Positions 23,197-35,159 of a stretch of 64,000 nt of DNA are shown here, in pieces (the stretch's first letter is position 1; the number at the start of each line of letters is the position of its first letter). The stretch lies in NCBI GenBank assembly GCA_013407085.1, contig JACCGJ010003132.1, forward strand, positions 24,028-88,027, in the 5' to 3' direction. The position numbers and the translations under genes were made by a program. The notes beneath the pieces are model-generated. The model was not told where the DNA came from. It worked only from the letters and a program-made list of their open reading frames with translations, and made no database searches. The stretch comes from Atriophallophorus winterbourni (taxonomy: Eukaryota; Platyhelminthes; Trematoda; Plagiorchiida; Microphallidae).

Positions 23197-24777
23197 TGTT
23201 ATTTTTATGGTCTGCCACTGTTAGCTCAGCCGTGTGGTTAGAGAGAACACAACCGTTACTGAACTCGTCTATTCACCGAATGCGAAGAATATCATAAAGT
23301 GAGCGAGTCGAGATTATCACAGTGAGTGAAAATCATAATTTGGACTCGTATCGATATTGATTGGTGAGTAAGCGACAGTTCGTTCGATGTCTATGCAACA
23401 GAGGGTGCCCTCCTACCACCTCTCTGTTTAGGCTTGATTGTGGTGTGGTTACTGGAACACGTCTTGATCGGCCTTCCTTCTTGGTTTGCATTCCGCGGAA
23501 ATTATTTGAGGCGGCTCTTAATCCGCTGTATTTACATCTTCTGGGTTCTTGAATGTGGCGAAGACAGAATAGAGATCATTGAACACTGATTTCTTAAAAT
23601 AGTTTGTGCGGCAGTAGTTTTCGTTATGCCCCTTTTTGTTGAACATCTGGCATCGGTGCTTCTTGAATGGGCAATAACGCGCAAAATGCCATTCGTCACA
23701 TTGGCAACACTGGAATGGCAGCTTGGTGTCTTGATCGACACGATGATCATTCTGCCGGCTACTTTAGTGCTTGACGGCTAACACCACCTGCTCATTCTGG
23801 CAAAGGATTTGTTCGACCAGCGAAGTGTCGCCCTTCAAATTTAGCCATCTCTGGCATTCGGTTGTGACTGACATCATGTTGATTTTTAAATCTTGATCGA
23901 GTCGTAACAGTAGTCTTGTGCGAATCTCTTGATTCTTCTCTGATTGCAAAGCACATACAAATATCAGTGATCGAAATTGGTCTTCAGACATATCTTTGAA
24001 CTTGAACTGTTTACACGCTCTATTGACGTTTCCTGAATAAGTCACGAAATCATGGCAATCATCCTTGACCAATTTCATACAATTACATCGTCTGTTAAAT
24101 AAAAAAAGACTGTTCGCCCAAAATTTCTTCTCGCAGTTGTGCAAACTGGTCAAAAGTGAATGCATTTGAGGATTTTGGTCAAATGAAGATTCTAAACTTC
24201 TCATGTTCCAGCGTGCCCAGTTTTCTCAGCAGCAGTCTCATTTTTTGACCATCATCTGCGTTCATGGTGTCAGATTGAAAAATGTTTTTGAATCTCTTGA
24301 ACCAAGATTCAAACGTGAGACCGCTTTATGTGTCGTAATTGAATTCGGGGATGCTGTTGATGATTGCATTCACCACTGGGTTTGTACGTCAGTCTTCTTG
24401 TCTACATAAATGACACTCAGATTTTTTGAGAGTGTCAGTATCAAACGGGCTTGAGCTTCGTCGAATTGGCGTTGCTAGTGCTGAAATATTGATTTTACTT
24501 ATTCTGCTTGATTGCCAGTTCGAATTGCTGGATTCTTTTTTCCCGTCGCCAAGTTGTTATATCTGTGGTTTGCTACTGTAAGCCCAGCCGTGTTGTTAGA
24601 GAGAACACAGCCGTTACTGAACTCGTATATTCACCGAATGCGAAGAATATCATAAAGTGAGCGAGTCGTGAATATCACAGTGAGTTAAAATCATAATTTG
24701 AACTCACTACCGATATTGATTTGTGATTAATCAATAGTTCGTTGGATGTCTATACAACAGAGAGTGCCCTCCTAACA
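23197..24777 (-). mobile_element. Gag-only Ty3/gypsy-type LTR element 1, with perfect target duplication
   Basis: Two direct LTRs of about 222 bp (23197-23418 and 24555-24777), each opening TG and closing CA on the minus strand, flank about 1.1 kb. AGTAT occurs on both outer sides (23192-23196 and 24778-24782), a 5-bp target duplication. Inside, next to the 5' LTR on the minus strand, TTGGCGACGGG looks like a tRNA primer-binding site. The interior encodes only Gag, with no protease, RT or integrase. LTR pairing plus target duplication makes the boundaries firm. This is a non-autonomous element or an internal deletion. Confidence 0.93.
23530..24480 (-). pseudogene. Gag of LTR element 1
   Basis: Read from 24480 to 23530 with shifts and one early stop: FESWFKRFKNIFQ and MRLLLRKLG (capsid N-terminus), then DMSEDQFRSLIFVCALQ, LLLRLDQDLKINM and VEQILCQN (capsid C-terminus). 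A zinc-knuckle pair follows at about 23720-23600: CCQCDEWHFARYC is intact, and the second has its second Cys replaced by Phe (RCQMFNKKGHNENYC). After the knuckles the frame ends and the 3' LTR starts about 110 bp later, so Pol was removed cleanly. Confidence 0.82.
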
Positions 24778-24782
24778 AGTAT

Positions 24783-25559
24783 TTAAGGGCATAGCTTGTG
24801 ATTTGTGCAATAGATGAGTTAGTGCAAAATGCTCTGTCATTCCTACAAAGCATGAACTAATTTCTTGCGAAAATAGTTCCCTGGGATGGGTATATGAGTA
24901 CTGCAAGCAGAACGTAGAGGAAGCTTTTTCATTGACCTCAGCCAATATTATGAACAATGAAATTGTATTAGAGAATACAATCTCTTCTTGTCATACGCTG
25001 AAGTGGCATGGAAAGAAACTACCCCCTCAATAAAATCGGGTCCTGTCCGAAGTGCCATGGGCAATAATCAAAAAGTACCACAGGGAGGTACAAAGAAAGC
25101 CGACGCTATACCATGTCTACAGTAAACTCGCAGCATCTCAGCTACTTTGCATTAGAAAGACAAGTTAATGCTCGAAGTAAGCAAGATAGTAAGCTTTATG
25201 TACCAAATAGAATGGCGGTGAAGAAGCTAACTCGTATTTTGCTCATTTCAATTCTGGAACAGCCGCTGATTCGAGAAAGCAAATCCGGGTGGTGATAGGA
25301 CAATTCCAGAGTTCAGAACATTTTGCACATGGCAGGGCTAATTATGTGTCACGTCCAAAGTGTCCATCTTGTAGGCCGATGAAACCCAACTGTAAGTTGT
25401 GCTCGCACAATTTTTTTGTAGAATTTCTACAACAGATGGACAGAAACGTACTTTATTAAAATAGTGTTTACCTTAAACGCTACACAAATAAGCGCTTCAA
25501 ATTTGTCACGTTTATGGGGCCTGAACGACACTTTAATGGCAAGCGTTCAAAACGCCTAT
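24783..25559. other. No clear gene
   Basis: Between LTR element 1 and the CR1-like endonuclease. It may hold the decayed 5' part of the CR1-like element, but no motif is firm. Confidence 0.35.
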
Positions 25560-27934
25560 GGCCAACATAAAAAATCCCTCAAGCATGATCAACTTGAGCC
25601 AAAATGATATACACAAGCCATCTGCTGAAGTAGTCATCAAAGATGTACTTCAGAACGTCCCGCCAGTAGAATACGAGTGCGAAGAAAACTGGTTCGCAAG
25701 CAAACGCCTGTCAGGATATTGACGCACTGCGCCAGAAAATACTCAATAATCGCATTTCAGCAGGATCATGAACGAGGAAAATCTATATATAACGCCATTG
25801 GGAGTTCCGTGCTCGTTCTTATGCGCAGTTCCACCAGTTATCCACTGTTTTGGTCTCAAAAAACGGGTATCAACAAAGGTGCTGAGTCGCATTATCTGGA
25901 CTGGTTTCATGACAGGTCCTTTTATCAGCATGTCAGGGAAACTACAAGGTTTAGCTTGGGACACACTCCCTCCACTTTGGATTTTGTTCTATCATCTTAT
26001 GATAGAGATATTTATGGGATCAAATACCTTTCTCCACTAGGCAAAGACCATTACGATGTAATTCTACTTGACTGGACTTTAAAGCACCCTAGTCACTAAA
26101 TGAAGATGTCCTGCAAATTTTGGTCGCATGGACATAGTCCAACTACAAACTAAGGCAATGGATCTAATTTTGTAACCAGGCGATTAAGAACCTAGATTAC
26201 AAATCAGGTTGAATATTATGAGAGGGCACGATTCACGACTACATAAAATTATTGCTTCTTTTAAACCAGTGCGAACGCAAGGAAAACCCTTGGTCGAGCG
26301 AGTCTATTCATAGAGCAATCAGATGGCCTGAACTTAGCTTGAGTTATTACAAATTTACTGGAACTCACAGATCTAGACTGTAGTACATACAGACCATAAA
26401 TTTATCTGTTGCTCAGCAACGGAAAGCTAAAAGGGACTTCGAATCCAGACTTATCACAAAAGCAAAGATTAAAATTAAAACATTTTTGTCTAGGTATAAT
26501 TCAAACAATCTTTAAGAGAAGAAATAGGTAAATTAGAGCTGGATGTTAGCAACACGGATTTGACTGCACAGAAAAAGTTGATGCTTCGCATTCATTCTTG
26601 TGCAGTGTCATCGGCGTGATTCAGGTAACTTTTTGTTAAATTTGGAGTGCAGCGCACCTTTATTTAGCGCTGTTTAGGTTAATAAGTAAATGGTCACCAT
26701 AGTTCTATCGCGGCCGAATAAATCTAAATCTGCTGGCCCTGACAGTGTACATCCTCATATTCTTCAACCGCACGCAAATATATGTAGCCTTGCAATCAGG
26801 AATTATTTCGAAGCTACCTTACTCCAAGGTATACTGCCCGATGATTGGAAACGAGCGGCGGTATTAGCTATGCATATAAATGATCCAAGTTTGCAAGTAT
26901 TTAACTATAGGCTGGTAAACCTCACTGGCATTCTTTGCAAGTGCGACGGTGCAAGGTCCTGCCTAACAAATCTTCTGAACTTTCTGGATGAAGTGACATT
27001 ACAGCTCGATGAATGGAGAGTAGTAGAATTATGCTACCTTGCTTTACAAAATGCCTTTGACTCAGTGAACCATAGGTACCTTCTGCATAAGCTAAGGATG
27101 TATAGCACCAGGGGTACAGAACATTGGTGGTTAGACACCTCTTTTACAAATCGTACTAACTAGGTTAGATTTGCGAGGGTGTGTTCGGAATAATCAGGGA
27201 TACTCAGTGGAGTGCCTCAAGGCCGAAAGCTTGGTTCACAACTTTTTAATAATTTTGTAAACGACCTGGCGGCCAGTTCGCGTTCACGTTACTTCTTTTT
27301 TGCTGATGATGTTAGAATCATAGGAATCGCAGTAAATTTACTTTTATCTATGTTTTAGAACAAGTAATCGAGTGAACAAATACATGTTACTTGCCACTAA
27401 ACTTGTGGAAGAGCTGCGCTCTGACGACTTATTTGGCGATAACACAACTAGAGGTCAGCCAAGTTAGCGCCAGAATAGCTTTTTCTCAAAAGTTGAAGAT
27501 TTCGGCATTACTATCACCGGAGATTCAAAGTGGTCTGCTCAATGTGCCGAAGCAGCAAACAAGACTCGCAGAGAATTTTTCAGACTATGCTCGGCGTTGG
27601 CATGCCGAAAACTTTCTATTTTCATTCCGCTATGGAAGGTAATCGCGTGGACTCACTTGGGGTACTGCGTTCAATCCTTAGATCCTCCAAAAAAGAGATC
27701 ACGAGTCTCGAAAGAATTCAGCGCCTTGCAATTAGGATTGTTGAGGGTCAGACAGGTAAAACCTATGAGGCAACACTCAAGGACCTCGATGTGCACTGAC
27801 TGAATAAAGGATGCTGCAAGGCAACCTTAAAGAAGCCTCTAAGCTTCTGAAGGTTCTCACGGGCGATATTATTAATAGATTACTCAGGCTTGCCTCTAAA
27901 ACAGCTACAAGTTGTAATTCAATGAAACTTCGTG

Positions 27935-29498
27935 TGATGAATTGAATAACCAGCCTAAGAATGAAAGTGAGAACAAACGACGCTCACTCGAATTACAGTA
28001 TGTAATGAATAATGTAGGTTTTACAACGATAACTTGAATAACAGTATTATTGATTATTGCTGAATGAATGATGATGAATGATTGAGTATTATTGATCGTT
28101 AATCAAACAATCACCAAAACCATCGCAGTTTGCGAATTATCCTGTGTTTTTATAATCCCGGTACAGCTTGTTCAACAAACGTTCTGATCTCCACGGGGCT
28201 TCCAGCGCACCCGAAACATCATCCACAGTTGTCAACAATTTTATCGCTTTTTCAATGGCAGTAGTCGAAAATGCCACTAAGGCTTTTCCTCTAGCGGTTT
28301 TGAAAAGTACATTATATGACGATTGTTTAGATGAGCTAGAATACAGTGCCGAATTCGCTTGAAAAGATGAGTTCGGTGATTTATTTGAAATGGTATCTGA
28401 TGAATTTTGAAGTTTGCTTACTTTGAAGCCACTTTATTGGTAATGAAAACCAGATTTTCCGTTTAAATCAATGATACGGGTGGATGTGTACGTGTTAACA
28501 TGAGTAGCGCTTGAGTCGGTTGAAAGGGAGGTCAAGTTTTCATCATCACACAAGAGAGCTTTAGCACGAGCAACGGCATTGTTAGAAATCGCTCAAACTG
28601 TCTTTTCAGATTCAGTTTGAATATCCAGGGCAACGATAGCGTTCTCCATACTATGATAGGATGTATGAAAGTCAACGTTTCGTCTTTCGCCAAGCGGCAT
28701 AGTTAAGGAATCATCATCGTTCGAATGCATTAGAGCCTTGACAGAACTTTCTGCAGGCGACAAATCTGTAGTTGCCACACGCGCATCTTGATACTGTTCA
28801 CAATGAGCTCGAACATCTTTGAAAGAATGTTTTGACAGTTTCAATAGCTCATTTTGCAAAACATTGTCATTTATTCCAGTGATTAAGCAATCTTTCAATT
28901 GCATTTCTAACAAGTTACCGAAGTCGCATTTCGCTGCCTGAATTAACAATTGTAGAATAAAATCGCGAATTCCTTGAATGGACTGACGCACCATTAAATG
29001 AAATTTTGCACGTTCGGTTGGTTCGAAATGTACGTGTTGCATTAAAAGCACCTTCAGCGTTCCGTATGGAAGGGAAATTGGCGGATCCGGAAAAGCCAAA
29101 TTTTTTATTAACGTATAAGCAGATTTTTCGATTGAATTTAAAAAATGAGCAGACTTTTTATCATTTTCTGCTTTCGGCCGTGTCATACACCAAATTTCGA
29201 ATCTTTCAAAATAATCTTCAATTTCTCGCGCATTTGCATTTATGTCGAGAGGTTCCAAAATTAAATTCGCCATGAAGAAATCCTGCTCGCGACGCCAAAT
29301 ATGATGAATTGAATAGTATTGAATTGGATAACCAGCCCAAGAATGTAAGTGAGAACAAACGACGCTCACTCGAATTACAGTATGCATTGAATAATGTAGG
29401 TTTTACAACGATAACTTGAATAACAGTATTATTGATTATTGTTGAATGAATGATGGTGAATGATTGAGTATTATTGATCGTTAATCGAACAATCACCA
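27935..29498 (-). mobile_element. Gag-only gypsy-type LTR element 2, nested in the CR1-like copy
   Basis: Direct LTRs at 27935-28116 (182 bp) and 29302-29498 (197 bp) share GATGAATTGAAT, long stretches around GAGAACAAACGACGCTCACT, and TTGATCGTTAATC. The right copy has a 13-bp insertion relative to the left. Just inside the right LTR (the 5' LTR on the minus strand) TGGCGTCGCGAGCAGG resembles a primer-binding site. Only Gag lies inside. The outer flanks (TTCGTG and CTCGG) show no perfect target duplication, but the CR1 reading frame resumes across the insertion. Confidence 0.88.
28593..29272 (-). CDS. Gag of LTR element 2
   Basis: Continuous frame from the ATG at 29272 (MANLILEPLDINANAREI), 226 codons. 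It has the gypsy Gag capsid start (IEDYFERFEIWC), then YTLIKNLAFP, MLQHVHFEPTERAKFH-like sequence and LKDCLITGINDNVLQNELL. The open frame extends upstream to 29387 through the 5' LTR edge, but the first Met after the primer-binding site is the sensible start. The frame ends at 28593, and 28370-28590 holds further decayed sequence in the same orientation. No knuckle or pol follows. Less damaged than element 1. Confidence 0.8.
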
Positions 29499-29640
29499 CA
29501 ACTCGGCTGCTGGAACGTAAGCACCTTTTCAGCAACAGTGTGGTCAACCACTGGAATAAGCTTCCAGATAGTACGATGACCCCCTAACGTGTTAAGCTCT
29601 AAGAGGGAATTAAGCGCCAAATGGCATACCCTATTTTCAC

Positions 29641-30239
29641 CATTGTCTAAAAAACAAAAAAATCACTAAAACATGTATCTGTATTGTTCACGCATATTAT
29701 TGCATTGTTTCTTGGTTTGATGACCTTTTACCGTACTGTTGAAGAGAACCCATACCGTACTTTCCACATATCCGGAAATAAAAACGTGCAAACTTTACGG
29801 AGTGTATACTCAATATCGAACTACCGGGTGCTCATCCGCAAAACGTCGAAGTAAATATGGGTGCGTGATTTGCTTTAAGCCACCTTCAGCCCTGTGCAAC
29901 TTGAACTTGAACGTGAACAATACACTTAACTGTCGAACTTGGGCAACTTGAATCAACTTTGAAAAACTAAATGCATAATCCATCTTCATTAACGATAATG
30001 CATAAAACTTTCTTTTAGTGGATCCACTTTTTTTAAAACAAGAACAATGTCAATTAAACGCCGCAACATGGTTACTAAAATTTGAAATGTACCTCTTGTA
30101 TTATACGTAATAATTAACAAAATGTTAAACAAAAAATTCCACTGATTAATAAACATGTCATAAATATAAAAATCAATTATACGAAAACGATTTAAAACGT
30201 CGTATACAGACATTTTCAAAATATTTACTAACAAACCAG
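29641..30239. other. No gene seen
   Basis: Includes the CR1 3'UTR remnant at its left edge and then AT-rich sequence. No exon supported. Confidence 0.35.
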
Positions 30240-31215
30240 TCGCGAGTCCAACATTTCTGACATGAAGCGTCCGACTAGAGCTTTATACAAAACCTCAATC
30301 TTAGTCGAACAAAGTTTTGAACTCCCCAGTAATATTAAATTTGTCTACGTGGCCATATTATATACACCCCCTGGATCATTTGATGTTATTTAGAAGTCAA
30401 AATCATTGCGGAATTTGTGAAAGTGATCATCGGAATCAGCAAATGCATCCCGTTTTTGGTATCTCCCAAGTTAATTCAAAGTCTTGCAGATAAATTGAAA
30501 AAAGAATAGAGAGATACCACAATTACAAGCTTACAATTACATTCATCTCGGTCACAGATGTAGCAGATAAACACCCAAAGTGAATTATCAGAAAGTAGTT
30601 ATGAACTAATTGATGGTCAGTCTGCGAGTATTCTGGTTATAGCCACGTACAATATGAATTGAACTTCAGAATATGTATTGCTGGACGTGCTGAAATTTTA
30701 AGACGTTAATCTTCAATGTACGATGGAAAACGCAAGTCCACAAAAATCCGATGCATCCCCGGTAGAGCGGAATGTGTTGTATGATTTAAGAATAATAACC
30801 GAGATAAACAAATCGCGAGAGTCATTATGAACATGCTACTTAACTCCTCCGTAGAGCTTCGCAAGGTAGATGAGATGCATGATATCTGTTAACAATGAGA
30901 AAGAGTCGTTAGCCAGTGAACGTCAGATGTTGTACAATCATCGAGTGAGAGAATTTTCAGAAACAAATTGGATATGTTTATGCGTAGTAATTCCACCCTA
31001 CATCCCGTTTATATAACATGATCTTTATACAACCGAATATTTTTCCACTGTACTGAGACAATACCAAATATGTTTTTGAAACTACAAACCTGTTGATCTT
31101 CATAATGCCTCAATTTATTTTGTATATATATAGTCCTTATACGAATATCCTGTGGTTTTGTACAGCTACGAGCTTTTTATACCATAAATTCTTGATTCTT
31201 GAATCTTGAATCGTG
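30240..31215 (+). mobile_element. CR1-like LINE remnant with 3' tail
   Basis: An endonuclease trace at about 30300-30390 (FVYVAILYTPPGSFDV) starts a heavily decayed stretch. Its right end is a typical CR1 3'UTR: TGTGGTTTTGTACAGCTACG, then CTTTTTATACCATAAATTC and a TTGAATC-type repeat at about 31180-31215. RT motifs are not recognisable, so the middle is deleted or eroded. Confidence 0.55.
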
Positions 31216-32939
31216 TTTGTAATTGAAGACCATGGATGTTAAAGACGAAACGAGTGTGAATAAGTTACTAGATGACTTTGCGCTCGTGGAAGAATTCTCA
31301 TGTTCATGCTTGTTGCGTGAACGAATCCGAGACATTGTCCATGGTTGAATGTCAGATTATGCATTAATCCTTCAAAGGTGTGTCCTACTAAGTTAATTAG
31401 TGGTAGTTCTATCGCATGATGTCAATTTGACGGTCAAATATTGATTGATTGAATGCAGCAGAGATATAAGGACGAATGTCCTTGTAGAAACCGTGAAATG
31501 TTGTTTTTCATACGACGACGGATTTACATTCACGACGAAGAGTAGCTTTATCAGCAAAAGTTCGATTGGTAATTGTGATACTATACAGATGATACTGTTG
31601 CTGTTCAGGTACATCTTGCATATTAAATTCACACGAACATAGAAGTAACAGTTTACCTGTCATGGCAGTTTCGTTACTCTGTGGATGTTCACAACCAACT
31701 TTAAACTCGCGCGCTGCAGCACCAAGATGTCGGTGGTAGTAGCAGATATTTTACCAGCTATGAGGTCGTATCGTTGTGAATTGAGTATTTATTCTCGAGA
31801 CGTAACAATGCGTAAGAGAATCAATGGATTGTTGTTCGATCGAGTTCTGCATCGCGTCGCTGTGAGATTCATTCAGAATAAGAAATGATTAATAACCGTA
31901 GAACGCACGTGTTGTTTGCGATTTGTACAAGTGCGAGAAGATAAAGTTTTGTGGCAGAGGATGTCAAAATTTGTACTGTTTTTGAAGGGAGGAATTCGAA
32001 CAAAAGTTTGCGGTGTATCGCCTCGTCCACTCGAACAATATCAATCAGGGAATGCATATGTTTTACCGGTTGCGATGTTTAACATCGATTTCAGTGTGTA
32101 GTATTCGGAGTTTATCTTCGACAGATTGAGTAGTCTTTTTTAATACGGGTTATTTCAAAATTCATTATTTAAGAAGTTATGCTAGAAAAGGTTTGTAGCT
32201 GTACAAAGCCAAATAATATTGGTATAACGACAAATATATATATAAAAGTTGAGGCAACAGATATATCGACAATTTTTGTAGTTAAAAATGTCATCTATTG
32301 TCTTGGTATGATGGAAAATATTCATTAAGATAAATATCGTGTGAAGTTGCTTACTTAAGTTATATAAGTGGGTTGTAGAGTGGAATTACTTAGCATAAAT
32401 ATATCCAGTTTGTTCCTGAAAATCCTTTCACATAATGATTATACAACGTCTGACGGTAAGGAGTTCCATAAGAAAAAAGCGCGCGCCGAATAGAAGAACC
32501 GACGGCATTTTCGGTAAGAATGTGTACAAGTATGTTTTTTATGTTTGACAATAATCTAACAATATTTTGATATTTTTTACCATCCGACCCAATGTACATT
32601 TTTGTGTGTCTTGTAAAGCATAGCTTTTTACCTGCATATAATCTATGAATAATCTATGAATGAATATCTAATGCCAATGTGTGCGTGTTTTGGCTTGGAC
32701 AGACACAAAATAGATGCCTCAGATGATGAATCGTTCAGTTCAGTATTTTATAGGTGAGGATTAAATTCAATCTAAACCGCCTGCGAACCAGTCTATCCAA
32801 ATTAAGATGCGCCAATCAATATTCGTGAAGGAGGTCTCAAATACAGACTACCCATGTAGTTGCTCGTGATAAATCCTGATCTTGATATCCTTTTTTCCCC
32901 ATGGCGACTAAGCTTGTACTGAGTAATAAATCACTGGGT
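31216..32939. other. No assignable gene
   Basis: Several 60-80-codon frames occur (31445-31642, 31685-31888, 31916-32101, plus). The section 31450-32100 is richer in G and C than its flanks, which suggests old coding or element sequence, but no motif is recognisable. Confidence 0.35.
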
Positions 32940-33500
32940 TAATGTACGTATTTCGGAGCAAGGGGAATGTTTCAAGGGAAAACGTGGAAAAATAGATCGA
33001 AGCATACTTATCACGCGGCTAGCTCGGTAGTACTCGGCTTCAAATTGCATGCTTTTCTCCAAACTTTTACTAATCCAAACGCCGAGATTTTTTTCATCTA
33101 GTGTCCATCCCAGTTTTTAGTATCCGAGCTTGTAGAAGAATGGGAAATTTATACCTCTCTGCAACATTTCGCTATTTATGAAGTTAAATGGAAGCTTGTT
33201 CCTCTCTGACCACCTTTCCAATATATACAAATAGCTCTGTGAGCACAAACCGTCGAGGCTTGACTTGATTCGCAACTAGTATTCAGCATCATCCGCAAAA
33301 AGAACCATATTGGCTGTGACGATTTCGGAAGTTCGTTGTTGTACACCAAAAAGTGAACCGGGCAGTGGTAACGAACCGTGTGAGTGGCACAATTTCTATA
33401 AAAGCTTCTGCAGTGGCACATGCTAGCAGACAGGCATAAGTGTACAATTACATATGTTCCAGTTATGTAATGCCATTTAGACGAAGTTTGAATGCTAGTT
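32940..33500 (-). mobile_element. CR1-like LINE, RT fragment
   Basis: Read from 33500 leftwards in mixed frames: HFLVYNNELPKSS, the FADDAEY catalytic block (33302-33280), LERWSERNKLPFN and then DEKNLGVWISKS. This is the palm-to-thumb section of a CR1/Jockey-type RT. Stops are scattered and no flanking endonuclease or tail was found. Confidence 0.7.
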
Positions 33501-33781
33501 TTGGAAATCAAACATTTGAAAGATCCAAGTGAAATGACAGGATTGCAATTTTGATCGATTTTGGAGTGAAATGCGTGTTAACATATAAAATGTAATTCTG
33601 TATTCATTATGAAATATGAGGGAATAGACGAAAATTCTAACTTGCGAATTCGTATTCGATCTCAACAAACTGTATTTATGGGCTCACCAATTTGTATTGG
33701 ATATGTACTGAATGTAATTTACCAAAAAGCTGATTAGAACGCATGAATATTCAGGCTGTATGTATTCTGGTAATATCCATG

Positions 33782-33783
<2 letters not shown>

Positions 33784-33851
<68 letters not shown>

Positions 33852-33852
33852 T
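33784..33852. repeat. (TAA)n microsatellite
   Basis: About 22 trinucleotide units. It accounts for poly-Ile and poly-Tyr stretches in overlapping open frames on both strands, which are not genes. Confidence 0.97.
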
Positions 33853-34892
33853 CAGATCTTCCGAAAATATATATTTCGAGAAGACTTCCGGGACGGGTTG
33901 AAATATGGAGCAGTTAGCCTTCAGTATAAGGTAGAAAACGCTACTCCACAAACAACCGATGTTAGAATGGTTGGTTTGGTTTAGGATTAGGAAAACTAGA
34001 TCGATCAAAATTTGTCTCTTAATAACCGTTTCTTGAATGATACCCACTAAAGCAACTTTCTTGATTCTGCAGTAAGACTGGCACACATCAAGAGTAATGT
34101 TACAAGCTGAAGCTATCGAATCTCATATCAAGTTATGTAAGATTTTATGTGATTGTTCGGGAACAGCGCAAAGAAAAACGTTCTCGGCTCTAAGAAAGCT
34201 GGCAAATGTTTATTGAATAAGGGAATTTATCCTGGTAAGTTCATCTCGCGCAGGCACCCACATAACAAAATTTGTGATCAGCCTGAAATATATGCTTTTC
34301 ATTCACATGGCAATCATATGACGGGCGTAATGATTCCAGTTGTATTTTATCAGAAATCGAATGTTCGAGTCAATGGTGGCTGTTTCTGAATAAAATAGTC
34401 TAGGTATACTTTTAAATATCCTCCATCAACTTGACTCAAAATATTTTCGCCCAACCACCCTTAACACGTGTAGCAACTTAAGTTAAATTTCGTCGAAAGG
34501 ATACAAAAATTTTCCAACTTGCTTTTTTTGTCTAATATAATAGAGCTTATTAAAATAAATAGTTTTTCATCATGTTCCCGTCCTTTCAGAACACGACCTT
34601 GTTCATGGTCACATGATCTCGATTTTCTGACACAAATGCTTGTGCAGAATATGCGTATCCCCAAGTGATATGCAATGCCTGAAACTACACATTGCAATAT
34701 TAGCAGTATCATAAAGCTGAGGTTTATAATTTATCCGTTGTTCAAGTCAATTCCTCATAAGGAGTGCGAGTGTTGAACTAAACGCAAGTCACATGTTAGA
34801 ACGGGCCAATCACGTTTTGGGGTCAAATAAAGACACAACATCACGTGCACTTTGATCGATATGCCATATGGACAATTGCACATGGATTTCAG
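33853..34892. other. No firm gene; one possible exon
   Basis: 34153-34236 (plus) reads as a basic open stretch (AKKNVLGSKKAGKCLLNKG) ending at a strong donor-like GTAAGT (34235-34240). If the 34893 exon belongs to a multi-exon gene, this could be one of its upstream exons, but it is unproven. Confidence 0.3.
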
Positions 34893-35124
34893 GCAAATCA
34901 ACTGCCGTAATTTGTCGTTAGTCCCACTTGTTGAACTGATGCGGCACTTGAATGACATTTTACCAAGAACAGCTCGAGAATTGTTGGATTCTTTGCTAAA
35001 TTTTGGTGGTTTGGTTCAAAGTGGAGTCGCAAGGCCAACAACTACTGGACCAGCAGACGCTTGTCAATCCGGTTCAGCGATTAATGAACCTGCTAAAGAT
35101 ACTGTCACAAGTGTAAGTTGTTGA
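34893..35124 (+). CDS. Possible terminal exon of a host gene with helical motif
   Basis: Acceptor GATTTCAG (AG at 34891-34892) opens a frame, phase 2, of 76 codons to TGA at 35122-35124; AATAAA follows at 35153. It contains LVELMRHLNDILPRTARELL, predicted helical and Leu-rich. The motif resembles the C-terminal part of the exon at 37988-38284 (LLSRLSELKLNPEQAIELL), with similar Asn-Leu, Arg-x-Leu and Glu-Leu-Leu spacing. That suggests the two terminal exons belong to related genes in tandem. A GTAAGT at 35113 could instead be a donor, making it an internal exon. Function unknown. Confidence 0.45.
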
Positions 35125-35152
35125 CTTTTTCATTAGTGACTGAGTTTGAACA

Positions 35153-35158
35153 AATAAA
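35153..35158 (+). terminator. Polyadenylation signal after the 34893 exon
   Basis: AATAAA, 28 bases after the TGA at 35122-35124. It supports reading that exon as terminal. Confidence 0.5.
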
Positions 35159-35159
35159 A

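Larger units (their letters stand above)
25560..29640 (+). mobile_element. CR1-like LINE, copy 3, interrupted by an LTR element
   Basis: The endonuclease end is at 25677-26099 (LDWFHDRSFYQHV, HTPSTLDFVLSS, DHYDVILLDW). The RT is at 26690-27340: SAGPDSVHPHILQ, LQNAFDSVNHRYLLHKL, SGVPQGRKLGSQLF and FFADDVRI. The post-RT region at 27480-27930 includes SLERIQRLAIRIVEGQTGKTY and ends CNSMKLR. The same region resumes at 29505 with LLERKHLFSNSVVNHWNKLP, so the 27935-29498 LTR element sits inside it. Stops and shifts are frequent. Confidence 0.82.

Noticed and set aside
33751..34086. 111-codon frames with poly-Ile/poly-Tyr on both strands
   Set aside because: Produced by the (TAA)n microsatellite; no gene.
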